Assembly (NCBI GenBank): GCA_943788725.1
Contig: CALSRJ010000001.1
Location: forward strand, 186,001 to 250,000
Length of the DNA stretch: 64,000 nucleotides
Reading direction: 5' to 3'
Source of the DNA: an uncultured Flavobacteriales bacterium
Lineage (GTDB): Bacteria > Bacteroidota > Bacteroidia > Flavobacteriales_G > Salibacteraceae
A program made the translations under genes and the position numbers. The notes beneath the pieces are model-generated. The model searched no databases. It saw only the letters and a list, made by a program, of their open reading frames with translations, and had not been told where the DNA came from. Below, piece after piece: positions 51,609 to 62,450 of this stretch; positions within the stretch are counted from its first letter, which is position 1, and each line of letters begins with the position of its first letter.

Positions 51609-54446
51609 ATGATACGTCATTCTTTCCTTTTAATCCTTTTGAGCATCGTCTCAATACAGCTTTTGGCGCAAGACCCAAATAACTTGGCTGTGGATGGAAC
51701 CATCAAGGATGAAAATGGAGGTAGGATTACGGGTGCTGTCATTACCCTTATCCAAGACGGAGAGGAAATCAAGCGCGTGCAGACAGGGAAGAATGGCCGT
51801 TTTGACCTTTACCTTGATTTTGGGCACGAATTCCTCATTGAAATATCCAAGGCTTCTTATGTGGCGAAGAGTCTCTATATCAACACAAACAACGTGCCCA
51901 GTGATGAACAAGCGTGGGGCTACGAGTTCGGAGGCTTCGTAGTCGACATGTTCAAACGAATGGATGGAGTTGACTATTCCGTTCTGAAGAATCCTATAGG
52001 CAAGGTTTACTATGAACCTAACGTTGAGAATTTTGTAGATGACCGCGTATATACGCGGCAAATCAAGCAAGAAATTGACAGACTCGAAGATGCTCAGAAA
52101 GAACGCCTCAAGCAAGAGGAAGAAAGGTTAAGGCGAATCGAGGAAGATTTCGATCTGGCCATCAAAGACGCCCAGCAAGCCATGAATGATGGTGATTATT
52201 TACTTGCTAAGGACAATGCCCTTGCTGCGCAATCAATGAAGCCTGACTCAGAGATACCCAAGCAATTGCTACGTGAGGTAGACGCAAAGCTGGCTGATGC
52301 TGGTGCCAAAGAAGATACCTATCAATCCATACTTGCCTCAGCAGATCAAAGTTTTGGGAATGGATCGTACAATGAAGCAATTGGATTCTATATCAAAGCC
52401 CAAGAAATAAAGCCCGATGAAGCATACCCAAAGCAACGCATAGAGGAAAGTAGAAAACGCCTCGAGGCGGAGCAAAATGCGAACGCTCAACAAGCTGCAC
52501 TCGCCGCCAAGGAAAAGGAATACAGCGATTTGATTGCCCAAGCGGATGCAGCATACGCTCAAGATAAGTTTAGAGACGCGAAGACTTACTATCAGCGATC
52601 CTTAGAGTTAAAGCAAGCGGATCATTCTAAACAGCGCTTGGCCTTAATCGACCAAAAGATTGCTGAAGCGTCAATGGCGCAGGAAGCTGCACAAAACCAA
52701 GCAGCAATCGACGCTCAATACGCGGATAAGATTGACAAGGCTGATGCTACGTTTAAGGCAGGTAACCTTGAAATGGCCAAGTCGCATTACCAAGCAGCTG
52801 CTGACCTTAAGACAAAAGAACGCTATCCAAGAGATCAGATTGCAGCTATTGATCAAAAACTGAAAGACCTCGCCTTGCTCAGGGAAAAACAAAACGACGC
52901 GAAAGCACTCGATGAACAATATGCGTCACTGGTCCAGTCAGGTGAACGCTATTACAACGGAGGAGACTTAGAAAGTTCATTGGGGAGGTTTAAAGAGGCG
53001 GCCACAGTCAAGCCGGAGGAGGAATATCCAAAGCAACAGATTGAAAAAATTCAAGGCGAGATAGATAAAAGGTCTGAGATTTCGCTTGAACAACAGAGAC
53101 TTAAGGAGGCTGAGCGTTTATACCTTACCAAGGTTGAGGCAGCGAATAAGTTGTTCAATTCTGGGAAGTTCAAGGAAGCCAGACAGGTTTACGAAGAAGC
53201 GCAAGCCCTCCGACCCGACGAAAAGCACCCAGCCACCCAGATTACGCGCATCGATGCGGAGCTAGAGAGACAGTCACGCGAAAAGGAGAAGGACGCGACC
53301 TATGCAGCCAGCATTGAACAAGCCGACCAACTATTCGAACAGAATAAATGGTCCGAAGCGATCAATGTCTATCAACGAGCTTCAGATGTTAAGCCAGGTG
53401 AACCCTATCCTAAAATCAAAATAGGTGAGGCGCAGAAATACATCGACCAAGAAGCGCTGGCAGCATCAGAAAAGAGGGCTAAGGAACAAAAGGAAGCTGG
53501 TTTTAGGGCGATGGTAGATGCAGGTGATAAGGCTTATGAGGCAGGCGACCTGAAAGGGGCCGTCAACAAATATGACCAAGCACTGAGGATTCGTGCCGAT
53601 GAATACGCCAGAGGGCAGGTGGAAAAAATTGCCAAAGAATTAGATCGAATCGAACAAGAAGATAAGCAGGCACGCCTGCAGGCCGAAATCGATAAGCAAT
53701 ACAACGATGCCATAGCACGGGGTGATCAGCAATTTGATCTGGCCAATTATGAAGAGGCAAAGACGTCCTACAATGTCGCCATGGGATACAAGGCCGAAGA
53801 AGACTATCCGAAACAAAGATTGGCGGAGGTAGAGGTTAAGCTGGCTGAGTTAGCGGAGCAAAAAAGACAGGAAGAAGCCCTAAAAGCCAAGCGGTCAAAG
53901 TATGAGGACCTATTGAAACTAGGTAACGAGCAAATTGCTAACCGCGATTACGACCAAGCCAAGAGCAATTTCACCGAAGCACTTTCGTTGTATCCTGAAG
54001 AAGAAATTCCTCAACGAAAATTGGCTTTGATAGAAGATTTGATAGCGCGAGAAAGGGTAGCGCAAGTTCAACAAGAGTACCAAGAGGCAGTTTCTAAGGC
54101 GGACAGAGCTTTTGCTAGTAAAGAGTATGAAGCTGCCATTCCATTGTACGAAGCAGCTCAAAAAGTAAAGCCCGACGAAAGCTATCCTGGTGAACGCATC
54201 AAGAAAATCAACGAAATCATCCTTGACTTGGCTAATAAAGCAAGGCAAGCGGAGGAGGATAACCGGAAGAGGGTTGTAGAGGAGACGTTTGACGAAGGGA
54301 GGACCAAGGTCACCATTCGGCGCGTAAGCATGGATGGAAAAGAAGACGTTTACAAACGCGTTGTACACGCATGGGGAGGGAAATATTATTTTCTTAACGA
54401 GATGCCCATCACGGAACTCGTTTGGAGTCGTGAAACAGCAAAATGA
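51609..54446 (+). CDS. Envelope protein with eleven TPR-like repeats
   Basis: A 945-residue secreted protein. Signal peptide (MIRHSFLLILLSIVSIQLLA), then a carboxypeptidase-regulatory-like domain (residues about 27-95; VDGTIKDENGGRITGAVITL), then a coiled coil (about 150-180, KERLKQEEERLRRIEED). From about 181 to 880 there are eleven repeats of roughly 64 residues, with consensus Y-x-x-L-I-x-x-A-D-x-x-F - y-x-E-A-k-x-x-Y-x-x-A - K-P-x-E-x-Y-P-k-x-R-I. Each unit looks like a TPR pair plus a helical spacer. It ends with a charged domain containing KVTIRRVSMDG and YKRVVHAWGGKYYFLNEMPI. Architecture suggests a periplasmic or surface scaffold. A small membrane protein follows 7 nt later. Confidence 0.85.
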   Translation: MIRHSFLLILLSIVSIQLLAQDPNNLAVDGTIKDENGGRITGAVITLIQDGEEIKRVQTGKNGRFDLYLDFGHEFLIEISKASYVAKSLYINTNNVPSDEQAWGYEFGGFVVDMFKRMDGVDYSVLKNPIGKVYYEPNVENFVDDRVYTRQIKQEIDRLEDAQKERLKQEEERLRRIEEDFDLAIKDAQQAMNDGDYLLAKDNALAAQSMKPDSEIPKQLLREVDAKLADAGAKEDTYQSILASADQSFGNGSYNEAIGFYIKAQEIKPDEAYPKQRIEESRKRLEAEQNANAQQAALAAKEKEYSDLIAQADAAYAQDKFRDAKTYYQRSLELKQADHSKQRLALIDQKIAEASMAQEAAQNQAAIDAQYADKIDKADATFKAGNLEMAKSHYQAAADLKTKERYPRDQIAAIDQKLKDLALLREKQNDAKALDEQYASLVQSGERYYNGGDLESSLGRFKEAATVKPEEEYPKQQIEKIQGEIDKRSEISLEQQRLKEAERLYLTKVEAANKLFNSGKFKEARQVYEEAQALRPDEKHPATQITRIDAELERQSREKEKDATYAASIEQADQLFEQNKWSEAINVYQRASDVKPGEPYPKIKIGEAQKYIDQEALAASEKRAKEQKEAGFRAMVDAGDKAYEAGDLKGAVNKYDQALRIRADEYARGQVEKIAKELDRIEQEDKQARLQAEIDKQYNDAIARGDQQFDLANYEEAKTSYNVAMGYKAEEDYPKQRLAEVEVKLAELAEQKRQEEALKAKRSKYEDLLKLGNEQIANRDYDQAKSNFTEALSLYPEEEIPQRKLALIEDLIARERVAQVQQEYQEAVSKADRAFASKEYEAAIPLYEAAQKVKPDESYPGERIKKINEIILDLANKARQAEEDNRKRVVEETFDEGRTKVTIRRVSMDGKEDVYKRVVHAWGGKYYFLNEMPITELVWSRETAK

Positions 54447-54453
54447 TGAAAGC

Positions 54454-54678
54454 ATGGTAGAAAGCATAAAAAAAATCACTGCATCGGTCTTGATACTAGC
54501 GGTGCTATTCTTCTCAATATTGGCCATACTATCTATTTGGGACATCATCGAAGTAGAACGAATCTTTCGAAAATCGATCATGACCATGGTTGTAATTTTT
54601 TGCGCATCGGTTGTGATTCTCTTCGTCTTTTTCAACTTTTTGAAGAGTGATGACCGAAACAATACGCCCCCGCGTTAG
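54454..54678 (+). CDS. Small two-helix membrane protein
   Basis: A 74-residue protein starting at the ATG at 54454 (MVESIKKITASVLILAVLFF), 7 nt after the repeat protein's stop. Two hydrophobic helices (ASVLILAVLFFSILAILSIW and MTMVVIFCASVVILFVFFNF) are joined by a short basic turn (EVERIFRKSI); the tail is SDDRNNTPPR. No family recognised. The tight spacing suggests co-expression with the repeat protein, perhaps as its membrane partner; this is inference. Confidence 0.65.
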   Translation: MVESIKKITASVLILAVLFFSILAILSIWDIIEVERIFRKSIMTMVVIFCASVVILFVFFNFLKSDDRNNTPPR

Positions 54679-54688
54679 GGCTTTTTTA
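54664..54688 (+). terminator. Terminator after the small membrane protein
   Basis: GCCC/GGGC stem (54666-54669 with 54678-54681) over a short loop, followed by TTTTTT. The stem is short; it overlaps the stop codon of the small protein. Confidence 0.5.
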
Positions 54689-54734
54689 TTCCAAAGCATT
54701 GTTCTATTTTTAGTAGCTAAACCTAAGCGTGAGT

Positions 54735-56945
54735 ATGGAAACCAAAGACATGTCACTTGAATCGGCATTAAAAGAGCATTTCGGCTTTGATGCCTTCAAG
54801 GGAATGCAACGAGAGGTGATCGAAAGTTTGATGGCGGGGAAAGACACCTTTGCGATCATGCCAACGGGAGGGGGGAAATCACTTTGCTATCAGCTTCCTG
54901 CGCTGATGAAACCTGGAACCGCGATCATCATTTCTCCCTTGATCGCCTTGATGAAGAATCAAGTGGATTCTATTCGGAGTTATGGAAGCGAAGACAACAT
55001 CGCTCATTTTCTGAACAGCTCACTCAACAAGACGGAGATAACCCAGGTCAAGGAAGATGTTGTCAACGGCAACACTAAAATGCTTTACCTGGCTCCGGAG
55101 TCTTTGAACAAGGCTGAGAACCTTGAGTTCCTCAAATCAGTAACGATCTCCTTCGTGGCCGTAGACGAGGCGCACTGCATCTCCGAATGGGGACACGACT
55201 TCAGGCCAGAATACAGACGGATCAAGGAAATGATCAAAGGCATTGATCAAACGATACCCGTCATGGCGCTCACGGCTACCGCGACTCCAAAGGTGCAGTC
55301 AGACATTCAAAAGAACCTGGGCATGACAGATGCCGCTGTTTACAAAGCATCCTTTAATCGGCCCAATCTTTTCTATGAGGTACGCTCTAAATCGGACCCA
55401 GTCAAACAACTCATTCGATTTATTAAAGAGAACGAAGGTAAGTCTGGCATTATCTATTGCCTCAGCCGCAAGAAGGTAGAGGAGATTGCATCTACACTAC
55501 AGGTCAATGGCATCAAAGCCCTACCGTACCACGCCGGTTTTGACGCCAATACAAGGTCCAGACACCAAGACAACTTCCTAATGGAAGACGTGGATGTCAT
55601 TGTTGCCACCATCGCCTTCGGAATGGGTATTGACAAGCCAGACGTTCGTTTTGTAATCCATTACGACATGCCGAAGAGTCTTGAAGGCTACTATCAAGAG
55701 ACGGGGAGAGCAGGCCGGGATGGAGGAGAAGGCAAGTGCATTGCGTTTTACGACTACAAGGACATCGAAAAGCTCGAGAAATTCATGCACAACAAGCCCG
55801 TCGCGGAGCAAGAGGTGGGTCGACAGCTTTTAGAAGAAGTGGTTTCGTACGCCGAAACTGCCATTTCGCGGAGAAAATTCCTGCTCAATTACTTTGGTGA
55901 AGAGTGGGATGAGAACAATGGTGAAGGCGCCAACATGGACGACAATTCTGTCCGCCCTAAAGAGGCAATTGAATTCAAGGACAACATGACGACCTTGTTT
56001 ACGATGATTGACACTGTTAAGCAGCGGTTTAAGTCCAAACACATTGTTAACATTTTGTGCGGAATGAACACCTCAGAGGCGTCGACCTATCGCCACAACA
56101 AGCTTCCAAGTTTTGGAATAGGAAAAGCGGTTGATCCAAAGCTATGGATGGCTGCGGTGCGTCAAGCCCTCGTTCAGGGATACCTGTATAAGGATATCGA
56201 AAACTATGGCCTGCTCAAGATTTCAGAGAAAGGACGTGCTTTTATGGAGAACCCACCTTCTAGCTTCGTGATTTATAAAGATCACGATTACTCGGCCGAA
56301 ATCGAGAAGGGAGGAGAGGTTCTGACCAATGCACGATCTGGGGGAGCTGTGATGGATGAGCAGTTGATGGGGCTTTTGAAAGACCTCCGCAAGAAAATAT
56401 CAAAGGAAAAGAATGTTCCTCCTTTTGTCGTTTTCCAAGACCCCTCGCTCCACGACATGGCCAATCAGTATCCAATCTCCATAGACGAGCTGAAGAATAT
56501 TCAGGGTGTTGGGAATGGTAAAGCCCTGAAATTCGGAAAGCCGTTCGTTGAGCTCATCACAAAATACGTTGACGAGAATGGCATAGAGCGACCCCAGGAC
56601 ATGGTGGTCAAGAGCGTCGTCAATAAGTCAGGGCGCAAGGTGTACATCATTCAAAGCATCGATCGAAAGATTCCGCTCGAAGACATCGCAAAAGCCAAAG
56701 GGATGCAGTTCGATGAATTGCTCGAAGAACTAGAGCATATAGTAGACAGCGGAACACGGGTCAACATAGATTACTATATCGATGATGTGGTTGATGAAGA
56801 TCGATTGGATGAGGTCTACGAGTACTTCATGGAAGCAGATTCACCAGACATCGATGATGCACTAGAAGAACTTGGCAATGACGACTATACCACTGAAGAG
56901 CTCCGTCTCATACGAATCAAGTTCATGTCTGAGGTTGCAAACTGA
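54735..56945 (+). CDS. recQ: ATP-dependent DNA helicase RecQ
   Basis: A 736-residue 3'-5' DNA helicase. KGMQREVIESLMAGKDTFAI, Walker A MPTGGGKSLCYQLPAL, AVDEAHCISEWGHDFRPEY (DEAH and aromatic loop), VMALTATATPKVQ, ATIAFGMGIDKPDVRFVIHY and YQETGRAGRDGGEGKC are present. Next come a zinc-binding/winged-helix region and an HRDC domain near 530-610 (PPFVVFQDPSLHDMANQYPI). The C-terminal 120 residues (LEDIAKAKGMQFDELLEELE) resemble an additional helicase-associated domain. The zinc-binding region shows few of the usual cysteines. Start: GTG at 54729 or ATG at 54735; I use the ATG. Confidence 0.96.
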   Translation: METKDMSLESALKEHFGFDAFKGMQREVIESLMAGKDTFAIMPTGGGKSLCYQLPALMKPGTAIIISPLIALMKNQVDSIRSYGSEDNIAHFLNSSLNKTEITQVKEDVVNGNTKMLYLAPESLNKAENLEFLKSVTISFVAVDEAHCISEWGHDFRPEYRRIKEMIKGIDQTIPVMALTATATPKVQSDIQKNLGMTDAAVYKASFNRPNLFYEVRSKSDPVKQLIRFIKENEGKSGIIYCLSRKKVEEIASTLQVNGIKALPYHAGFDANTRSRHQDNFLMEDVDVIVATIAFGMGIDKPDVRFVIHYDMPKSLEGYYQETGRAGRDGGEGKCIAFYDYKDIEKLEKFMHNKPVAEQEVGRQLLEEVVSYAETAISRRKFLLNYFGEEWDENNGEGANMDDNSVRPKEAIEFKDNMTTLFTMIDTVKQRFKSKHIVNILCGMNTSEASTYRHNKLPSFGIGKAVDPKLWMAAVRQALVQGYLYKDIENYGLLKISEKGRAFMENPPSSFVIYKDHDYSAEIEKGGEVLTNARSGGAVMDEQLMGLLKDLRKKISKEKNVPPFVVFQDPSLHDMANQYPISIDELKNIQGVGNGKALKFGKPFVELITKYVDENGIERPQDMVVKSVVNKSGRKVYIIQSIDRKIPLEDIAKAKGMQFDELLEELEHIVDSGTRVNIDYYIDDVVDEDRLDEVYEYFMEADSPDIDDALEELGNDDYTTEELRLIRIKFMSEVAN

Positions 56946-56966
56946 GATTACCGCCCTTTACCATGC

Positions 56967-56995
56967 AAAAAAAAGCCCCGTCAGGGGCTTTCTTC
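56967..56995. terminator. Bidirectional terminator between recQ and clpC
   Basis: AAAGCCCC/GGGGCTTT, an 8-bp perfect stem with loop GTCA (56972-56991), with A-rich and T-rich flanks so it can serve both convergent genes. Confidence 0.9.
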
Positions 56996-56996
56996 A

Positions 56997-59568
56997 TTAG
57001 GACTCTTTATCCTTTTTCTTTCTAGGCTTCTTGACCTTAATGACGATGTCTGTTCCGTCCTTGTTCAGATCAACCGCCAGCTCATCGCCTTCGTCGATGT
57101 TCGACTTGATGATCTCCTCGGCCATTGGGTCTTCCAAGTACTTCTGTATAGCCCTTTTAAGCGGCCTAGCACCATACTTTTCGTCAAAGCCTTTTTCAGC
57201 GATGTAAAGCGTTGCCTTGTCAGTGATACTCAATTTGTACCCCATCTCTTCTACACGATGGAAGAGTGACTTTAACTCAATAAGAATGATCTTCTTGATG
57301 TGCTCCTGATTCAAGTTGTTGAACAAGACAACGTCATCAATACGATTCAAAAACTCGGGAGCAAAAGCATTCTTCAACGCCTTTTCTATGACTCCCTTTG
57401 TGATATCTTCCGATTGATCCATTTTGGCCTGGGTAGAAAAGCCTACGCCCATTCCAAAATCTTTCAATTGACGCGAGCCGATGTTTGACGTCATGATCAC
57501 GATAGAGTTTCTAAAGTCAATCTTTCTTCCAAGGGAATCGGTAATCTGCCCATCGTCCAATACTTGGAGCAAAAGGTTAAATACGTCCGGATGCGCTTTT
57601 TCGATTTCATCCAGTAAAACGACAGAGTAGGGGCGACGCCGCACTTTTTCAGTAAGCTGTCCACCTTCTTCATACCCTACATAACCAGGAGGTGCCCCAA
57701 TCAATCGGGAAACGGCGAATTTCTCCATGTACTCACTCATGTCGATACGGATAAGCGCATCGTCCTTATCAAACAAGTAACGAGCCAACACTTTCGCCAG
57801 TTGTGTTTTTCCGACACCCGTTGGACCGAGGAAAATAAAGGTGCCAATCGGCTTGTTGGGGTCTTTAAGTCCCGCTCGATTTCTGCGAATTGCTTTGGTC
57901 ACTTTCAAGATGGCATTGTCCTGACCTACCACCGAGCCTTTTAACTCTTCGTCCATCTTCACCAATCTACTGCCTTCGTTCTGGGCAATACGCTGGGTGG
58001 GAACACCTGTCATCATCGCGACTACTTCAGCTACGTTGTCTTCGCTGACTTCCTCACGGTGGTTTTTGGTTTCTTCTTCCCACTTTTTCTTTTCGCGCTC
58101 GAGCTCTTCGATCAATTGACGCTCCGTATCTCTCAGTTTCGCAGCCTCCTCATAACGTTGACTTCGAACTACGCGGTTTTTTTCGTCCTTGATGTCTTCG
58201 ATCTTCTTTTCAATCTCGATGATGGCCTCAGGAACTTTAATGTTCGTAATGTGCACCCTGGAACCCGCTTCATCCAAAGCATCAATCGCCTTGTCCGGCA
58301 AGTGTCGGTCACTCATATAACGATCCGTCAGGTGAACGCAAGCCTTGATAGCTTCAACGGTGTAATTGACATTGTGGTGTTCCTCGTACTTTTCTTTGAT
58401 GTTCTGAAGGATCTGAACGGTCTCTTCAATCGTAGTCGGCTCGATCAATACTTTTTGGAAGCGTCGCTCCAAGGCTCCGTCTTTTTCGATGTACTGTCGG
58501 TATTCGTCCAAGGTAGTGGCTCCGATGCATTGTAGCTCACCTCTGGCAAGGGCCGGCTTAAACATGTTGGAAGCGTCTAGAGAACCGGAAGCACCTCCAG
58601 CTCCGACCAGCGTGTGGATTTCGTCAATAAAGAGAATGATGTCTGGACTCTTTTCCAATTCATTCATGACAGCCTTCATACGTTCTTCGAACTGACCGCG
58701 GTACTTCGTGCCTGCCACTAAAGAGGCGAGGTCAAGTGTGACAACGCGTTTGTTGAACAAGACCCGCGATACTTTTCGTTGGACAATTCTTAGGGCAAGA
58801 CCTTCAGCAATTGCAGACTTTCCAACACCTGGCTCACCGATTAAGATGGGGTTGTTCTTCTTTCGTCTACTCAAGATTTGAGAAACGCGTTCAATTTCTT
58901 TCTCACGCCCTACAATAGGGTCAAGCTTATCGTCTTCTGCCAGTTTGGTCAGGTCTCGACCGAAGTTGTCCAAGACAGGGGTTTTGGACTTACTGTCGCC
59001 TACACGACGGGATGCGCCCGAACCACCGCCAGCGCTTGGTCCTGAACCACCTCCGTAGGTCGGTCCATCATCGTCATCATCATCGGAAGGGGTGTTCGGG
59101 AATTCTGAACGAGGCTCGTCTTGTGCTAGCATGGTTTCAAGTTCTTCTTTAACGACTTCGTAGGTTACGTTGAAAGCCGAGAGCGCACGCGAAGCCACGT
59201 TGTTCTCATCCTTTAATATGCTGAGTAATAAATGCTCGGTGCCAATAACCGTGCTTTTGAAAAGCTTGGCCTCTAGGTAGGTAATTTTTAATGTTTTCTC
59301 CGCCTGTTTGACCAGTGGGATGTTTCCAAGGCTGTTGAGCGGTTTCCCACTCTTCTCAACGCTTTTTACAGAGTTTTCAATGAGCTTGCGCAATTCAACT
59401 AGGTCAACTTCCAGGTTCTTGAGGATCTTAATCGCCACCCCCGTCCCCTTCGCGTATCATGCCAAGGAGAAAGTGTTCTGTTCCTATATAATCGTGCCCC
59501 AACCTCAATGCTTCTTCTCGACTGAACGAAATCACATCCTTAACGCGTGGTGAAAAATTTGTATCCAT
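56997..59568 (-). CDS. clpC: ATP-dependent Clp protease ATP-binding subunit ClpC, with a frameshift near the N-terminus
   Basis: ClpC unfolds proteins for ClpP. From GTG 59438 onward the frame is complete: Clp_N repeats ([14 protein letters not shown]), AAA+ 1 with [16 protein letters not shown], a UVR-like linker, AAA+ 2 with [20 protein letters not shown], and a C-terminal domain ending [11 protein letters not shown]. But the true N-terminus is in another frame: from the ATG at 59568, [40 protein letters not shown], then D. The two parts meet at a G5 run (plus-strand C5 at 59438-59442); removing one base gives [13 protein letters not shown] and a protein of about 856 residues, the family length. 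An essential-type gene with such a defect suggests a sequence error. Confidence 0.93.
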
Positions 59569-59749
59569 AATTATCTATCGTCTAATCCAGTCTCTCCAAG
59601 GCTTATGCCAGAGCAAAGTAGTGGAATTTTTGTCTTAATCAAATCTACAGTCAACCAATTGTTGAAAACCTCAGAAATACTAAGTCTACTAACAGAATTT
59701 TGTTTAAAAATAGGCCTGTTTTCAAGGCGATTATCGTGGTTGCGAATGT

Positions 59750-59757
59750 TACTTTCG
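59750..59757 (+). promoter_or_regulatory. -7 promoter box upstream of gyrA
   Basis: TACTTTCG, 56 nt before the gyrA ATG. No TTG at the usual upstream distance. The gap 59569-59813 holds nothing else that I can identify. Confidence 0.4.
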
Positions 59758-59813
59758 AACACTTCTGAATTCCTTTTCAGACCTACTATTTACCACGATT
59801 ATAGAAAGACATT

Positions 59814-62396
59814 ATGGCAGACGGAGAAAAGATCATTAGCGTCAACATTGAGGATGAAATGAAAACCGCCTACATCGACTATTCGATGTCGGTGATTGTG
59901 TCGAGGGCTTTACCTGATGTGCGCGACGGTCTCAAGCCAGTGCATAGGCGTGTATTGTTCGGAATGCTTGAACTGGGCGTGATGTCCAACCGCCCCTACA
60001 AGAAGTCAGCAAGGATTGTTGGAGAAGTATTGGGTAAGTACCACCCGCACGGTGATTCTTCTGTTTATGACACCATGGTGCGTATGGCGCAACCTTGGTC
60101 TTTGCGTTATCCCCTGGTAGACGGACAAGGAAACTTCGGATCCATTGATGGTGATAGTCCGGCAGCAATGCGATATACTGAAGCGCGCTTGCGTAAGATC
60201 GCTGAAGAGTTGTTGGCTGATATTGATAAAGAAACAGTAGATCATCAGTTGAATTTTGATGATTCACTTCAAGAACCCGTCGTTCTTCCTGCTGGAATAC
60301 CAAATTTGTTGGTAAACGGAACCAGTGGTATTGCGGTGGGTATGGCAACCAACATGCCGCCCCACAACCTTACGGAGGTCATTGATGGTATCGTAGCGTA
60401 TATCGAGAACAATGACATCGACATCCCCGAGTTGATGCAGCACATCAAAGCCCCAGATTTCCCTACCGGAGGTATTATCTACGGATACGAAGGTGTGAAA
60501 GCAGCATTTGAGGAGGGCAGAGGTCGCATCGTAATGCGCGCCAAAACGCTGATTGAAGAGGATGACGACGGACGAGCCACGATTATCGTTACGGAAATAC
60601 CGTATCAGGTGAACAAGGCAGACATGATTCAGCGCACGGCTGAATTGGTGAATGAAAAGAAGATCGAAGGCATCCGGGATATCCGTGACGAATCAGACAG
60701 AACCGGTATGCGTATCGTGTACGAGCTGAAGCACGACGCAATTCCAAACGTAGTTCAGAACCACTTATACAAGTACACGGCGCTTCAGACTAGCTTCAGC
60801 GTCAACAATATTGCACTAGTGAAAGGTCGCCCAATGGCCTTGAACTTGAAAGAATTGATCAAGTACTATGTCGAGCATCGGCATGACGTGGTGATTCGAC
60901 GAGCGAAGTACGAACTGCGTAAAGCCGAAGAGCGCGCTCACGTCCTCGAGGGCCTGCTCATCGCACTCGACAACATTGAGGCAGTGATTGCCTTGATCCG
61001 AGGATCAAAAACACCAGACGAGGCTAGAGAAGGCTTGATGACACAGTTCAAGCTATCTGAGATTCAAGCGCGAGCCATCCTAGATATGCGACTCCAGCGA
61101 TTGACTGGATTGGAACGCGATAAGATCAAAGCAGAATTTGATGAGTTGATGAAGACCATTACTGGTCTCAAGGAATTATTGGAAAACGAAGACCTTAGAA
61201 TGGCTTTGATCAAGGATGAGCTCATCGCGATCAAGGAGAAGTATGGGGATGAGCGACGCACTGAAATCGTTTATGCGGCTGAAGATTTCCGCATTGAAGA
61301 TATGATTCCGAACGAGGAGGTGGTTGTGACCATTTCACATCTGGGGTATATCAAGCGGACGCAACTGAATGAATACCGAACACAGAGTAGAGGAGGGGTA
61401 GGAAGTAGAGGTTCAAGCACTCGGAATGAAGATTTCCTTGAGCATCTATTTGTCGCCAGCACTCACAACTACCTACTGATCTTTACTGAAAAAGGCAAGT
61501 GCTTCTGGATGCGGGTGTTTGAAATCCCTGAAGGAACCAAAGCTTCAAAAGGAAGAGCGATTCAAAACCTGCTCAATATCGAACCCGATGATAAGGTTCT
61601 GGCGTATATCAATGTGCCGGATTTGAACGATGAAGAGTTCCTGAACAGTCATTCGATCATGATGTGTACCAAGAATGGTATCATTAAGAAAACTTCCCTT
61701 GAGGCCTATAGTCGACCGAGAAGCAATGGTATTATCGCAATTGGAATCCGCGAAGGAGATCAATTGTTGGAAGCAAAGCTCACCAACGGCGAAAACCACA
61801 TCATAATGGCACTCCGCTCAGGAAAAGCCATTCACTTCAACGAAAACACCGTGCGTAATATGGGGCGGGGCGCTAGTGGAGTGAAAGGAGTCACTTTGGC
61901 GAATCCAAAAGATGAAGTGGTAGGCATGATTTGCGTCAATGATCCTAGCGAGACCGTTCTAGTCGTTTCAGAAAAGGGATATGGCAAGCGTACTTTGGTC
62001 GAGGATTACCGGATCACGAATCGTGGTGGTAAAGGAGTGAAGACACTCAACATTACCGACAAAACGGGCGACTTGATTTCCATCAAGAACGTAAGTGACG
62101 ACAACGATTTGATGATCATCAATCGATCGGGAATTATAATTCGACTTTCCGTCGCTGAACTCCGGGTAATGGGACGTGCCACGCAAGGGGTGCGACTCAT
62201 TAATCTTCGAAACGGGGATGAAATTGCGGCCGTTGCTAAGGTAGATGCCTTAGACGAAGAAGACTTGGTAGACATTGACGGCATAGAAGTCGCTGATGGA
62301 GCAGAAGGAACCCCGGTATTGCCGGAAGAGGGTAATGCTCCGGATTCGGACGAAACCAGCGACACTTCTGAAAGCGAAGAAGAAACGGACGATTAA
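59814..62396 (+). CDS. gyrA: DNA gyrase subunit A
   Basis: An 860-residue type IIA topoisomerase subunit. The breakage-reunion domain has SYAMSVIVSR-like [37 protein letters not shown] (quinolone region, with Ser and Asp), and [10 protein letters not shown] with the catalytic tyrosine. The coiled coil and the beta-pinwheel follow, including a GyrA-box-like [10 protein letters not shown] near residue 525 and further pinwheel repeats such as [11 protein letters not shown]. The C-terminus is a long acidic tail ([14 protein letters not shown]). Length, tail and box favour GyrA over ParC. Confidence 0.96.
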   Translation: MADGEKIISVNIEDEMKTAYIDYSMSVIVSRALPDVRDGLKPVHRRVLFGMLELGVMSNRPYKKSARIVGEVLGKYHPHGDSSVYDTMVRMAQPWSLRYPLVDGQGNFGSIDGDSPAAMRYTEARLRKIAEELLADIDKETVDHQLNFDDSLQEPVVLPAGIPNLLVNGTSGIAVGMATNMPPHNLTEVIDGIVAYIENNDIDIPELMQHIKAPDFPTGGIIYGYEGVKAAFEEGRGRIVMRAKTLIEEDDDGRATIIVTEIPYQVNKADMIQRTAELVNEKKIEGIRDIRDESDRTGMRIVYELKHDAIPNVVQNHLYKYTALQTSFSVNNIALVKGRPMALNLKELIKYYVEHRHDVVIRRAKYELRKAEERAHVLEGLLIALDNIEAVIALIRGSKTPDEAREGLMTQFKLSEIQARAILDMRLQRLTGLERDKIKAEFDELMKTITGLKELLENEDLRMALIKDELIAIKEKYGDERRTEIVYAAEDFRIEDMIPNEEVVVTISHLGYIKRTQLNEYRTQSRGGVGSRGSSTRNEDFLEHLFVASTHNYLLIFTEKGKCFWMRVFEIPEGTKASKGRAIQNLLNIEPDDKVLAYINVPDLNDEEFLNSHSIMMCTKNGIIKKTSLEAYSRPRSNGIIAIGIREGDQLLEAKLTNGENHIIMALRSGKAIHFNENTVRNMGRGASGVKGVTLANPKDEVVGMICVNDPSETVLVVSEKGYGKRTLVEDYRITNRGGKGVKTLNITDKTGDLISIKNVSDDNDLMIINRSGIIIRLSVAELRVMGRATQGVRLINLRNGDEIAAVAKVDALDEEDLVDIDGIEVADGAEGTPVLPEEGNAPDSDETSDTSESEEETDD

Positions 62397-62403
62397 TTCA
62401 AGG

Positions 62404-62433
62404 TTTGGTCTTGTTGTTGATTAGCTACTTTTG
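62404..62433 (+). promoter_or_regulatory. Promoter of the secreted TPR protein
   Basis: TTTG (62404-62407), 18-nt spacer, TACTTTTG (62426-62433), both perfect; 17 nt before the ATG at 62451. Confidence 0.75.
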
Positions 62434-62450
62434 AATCAAAATTTACAATT

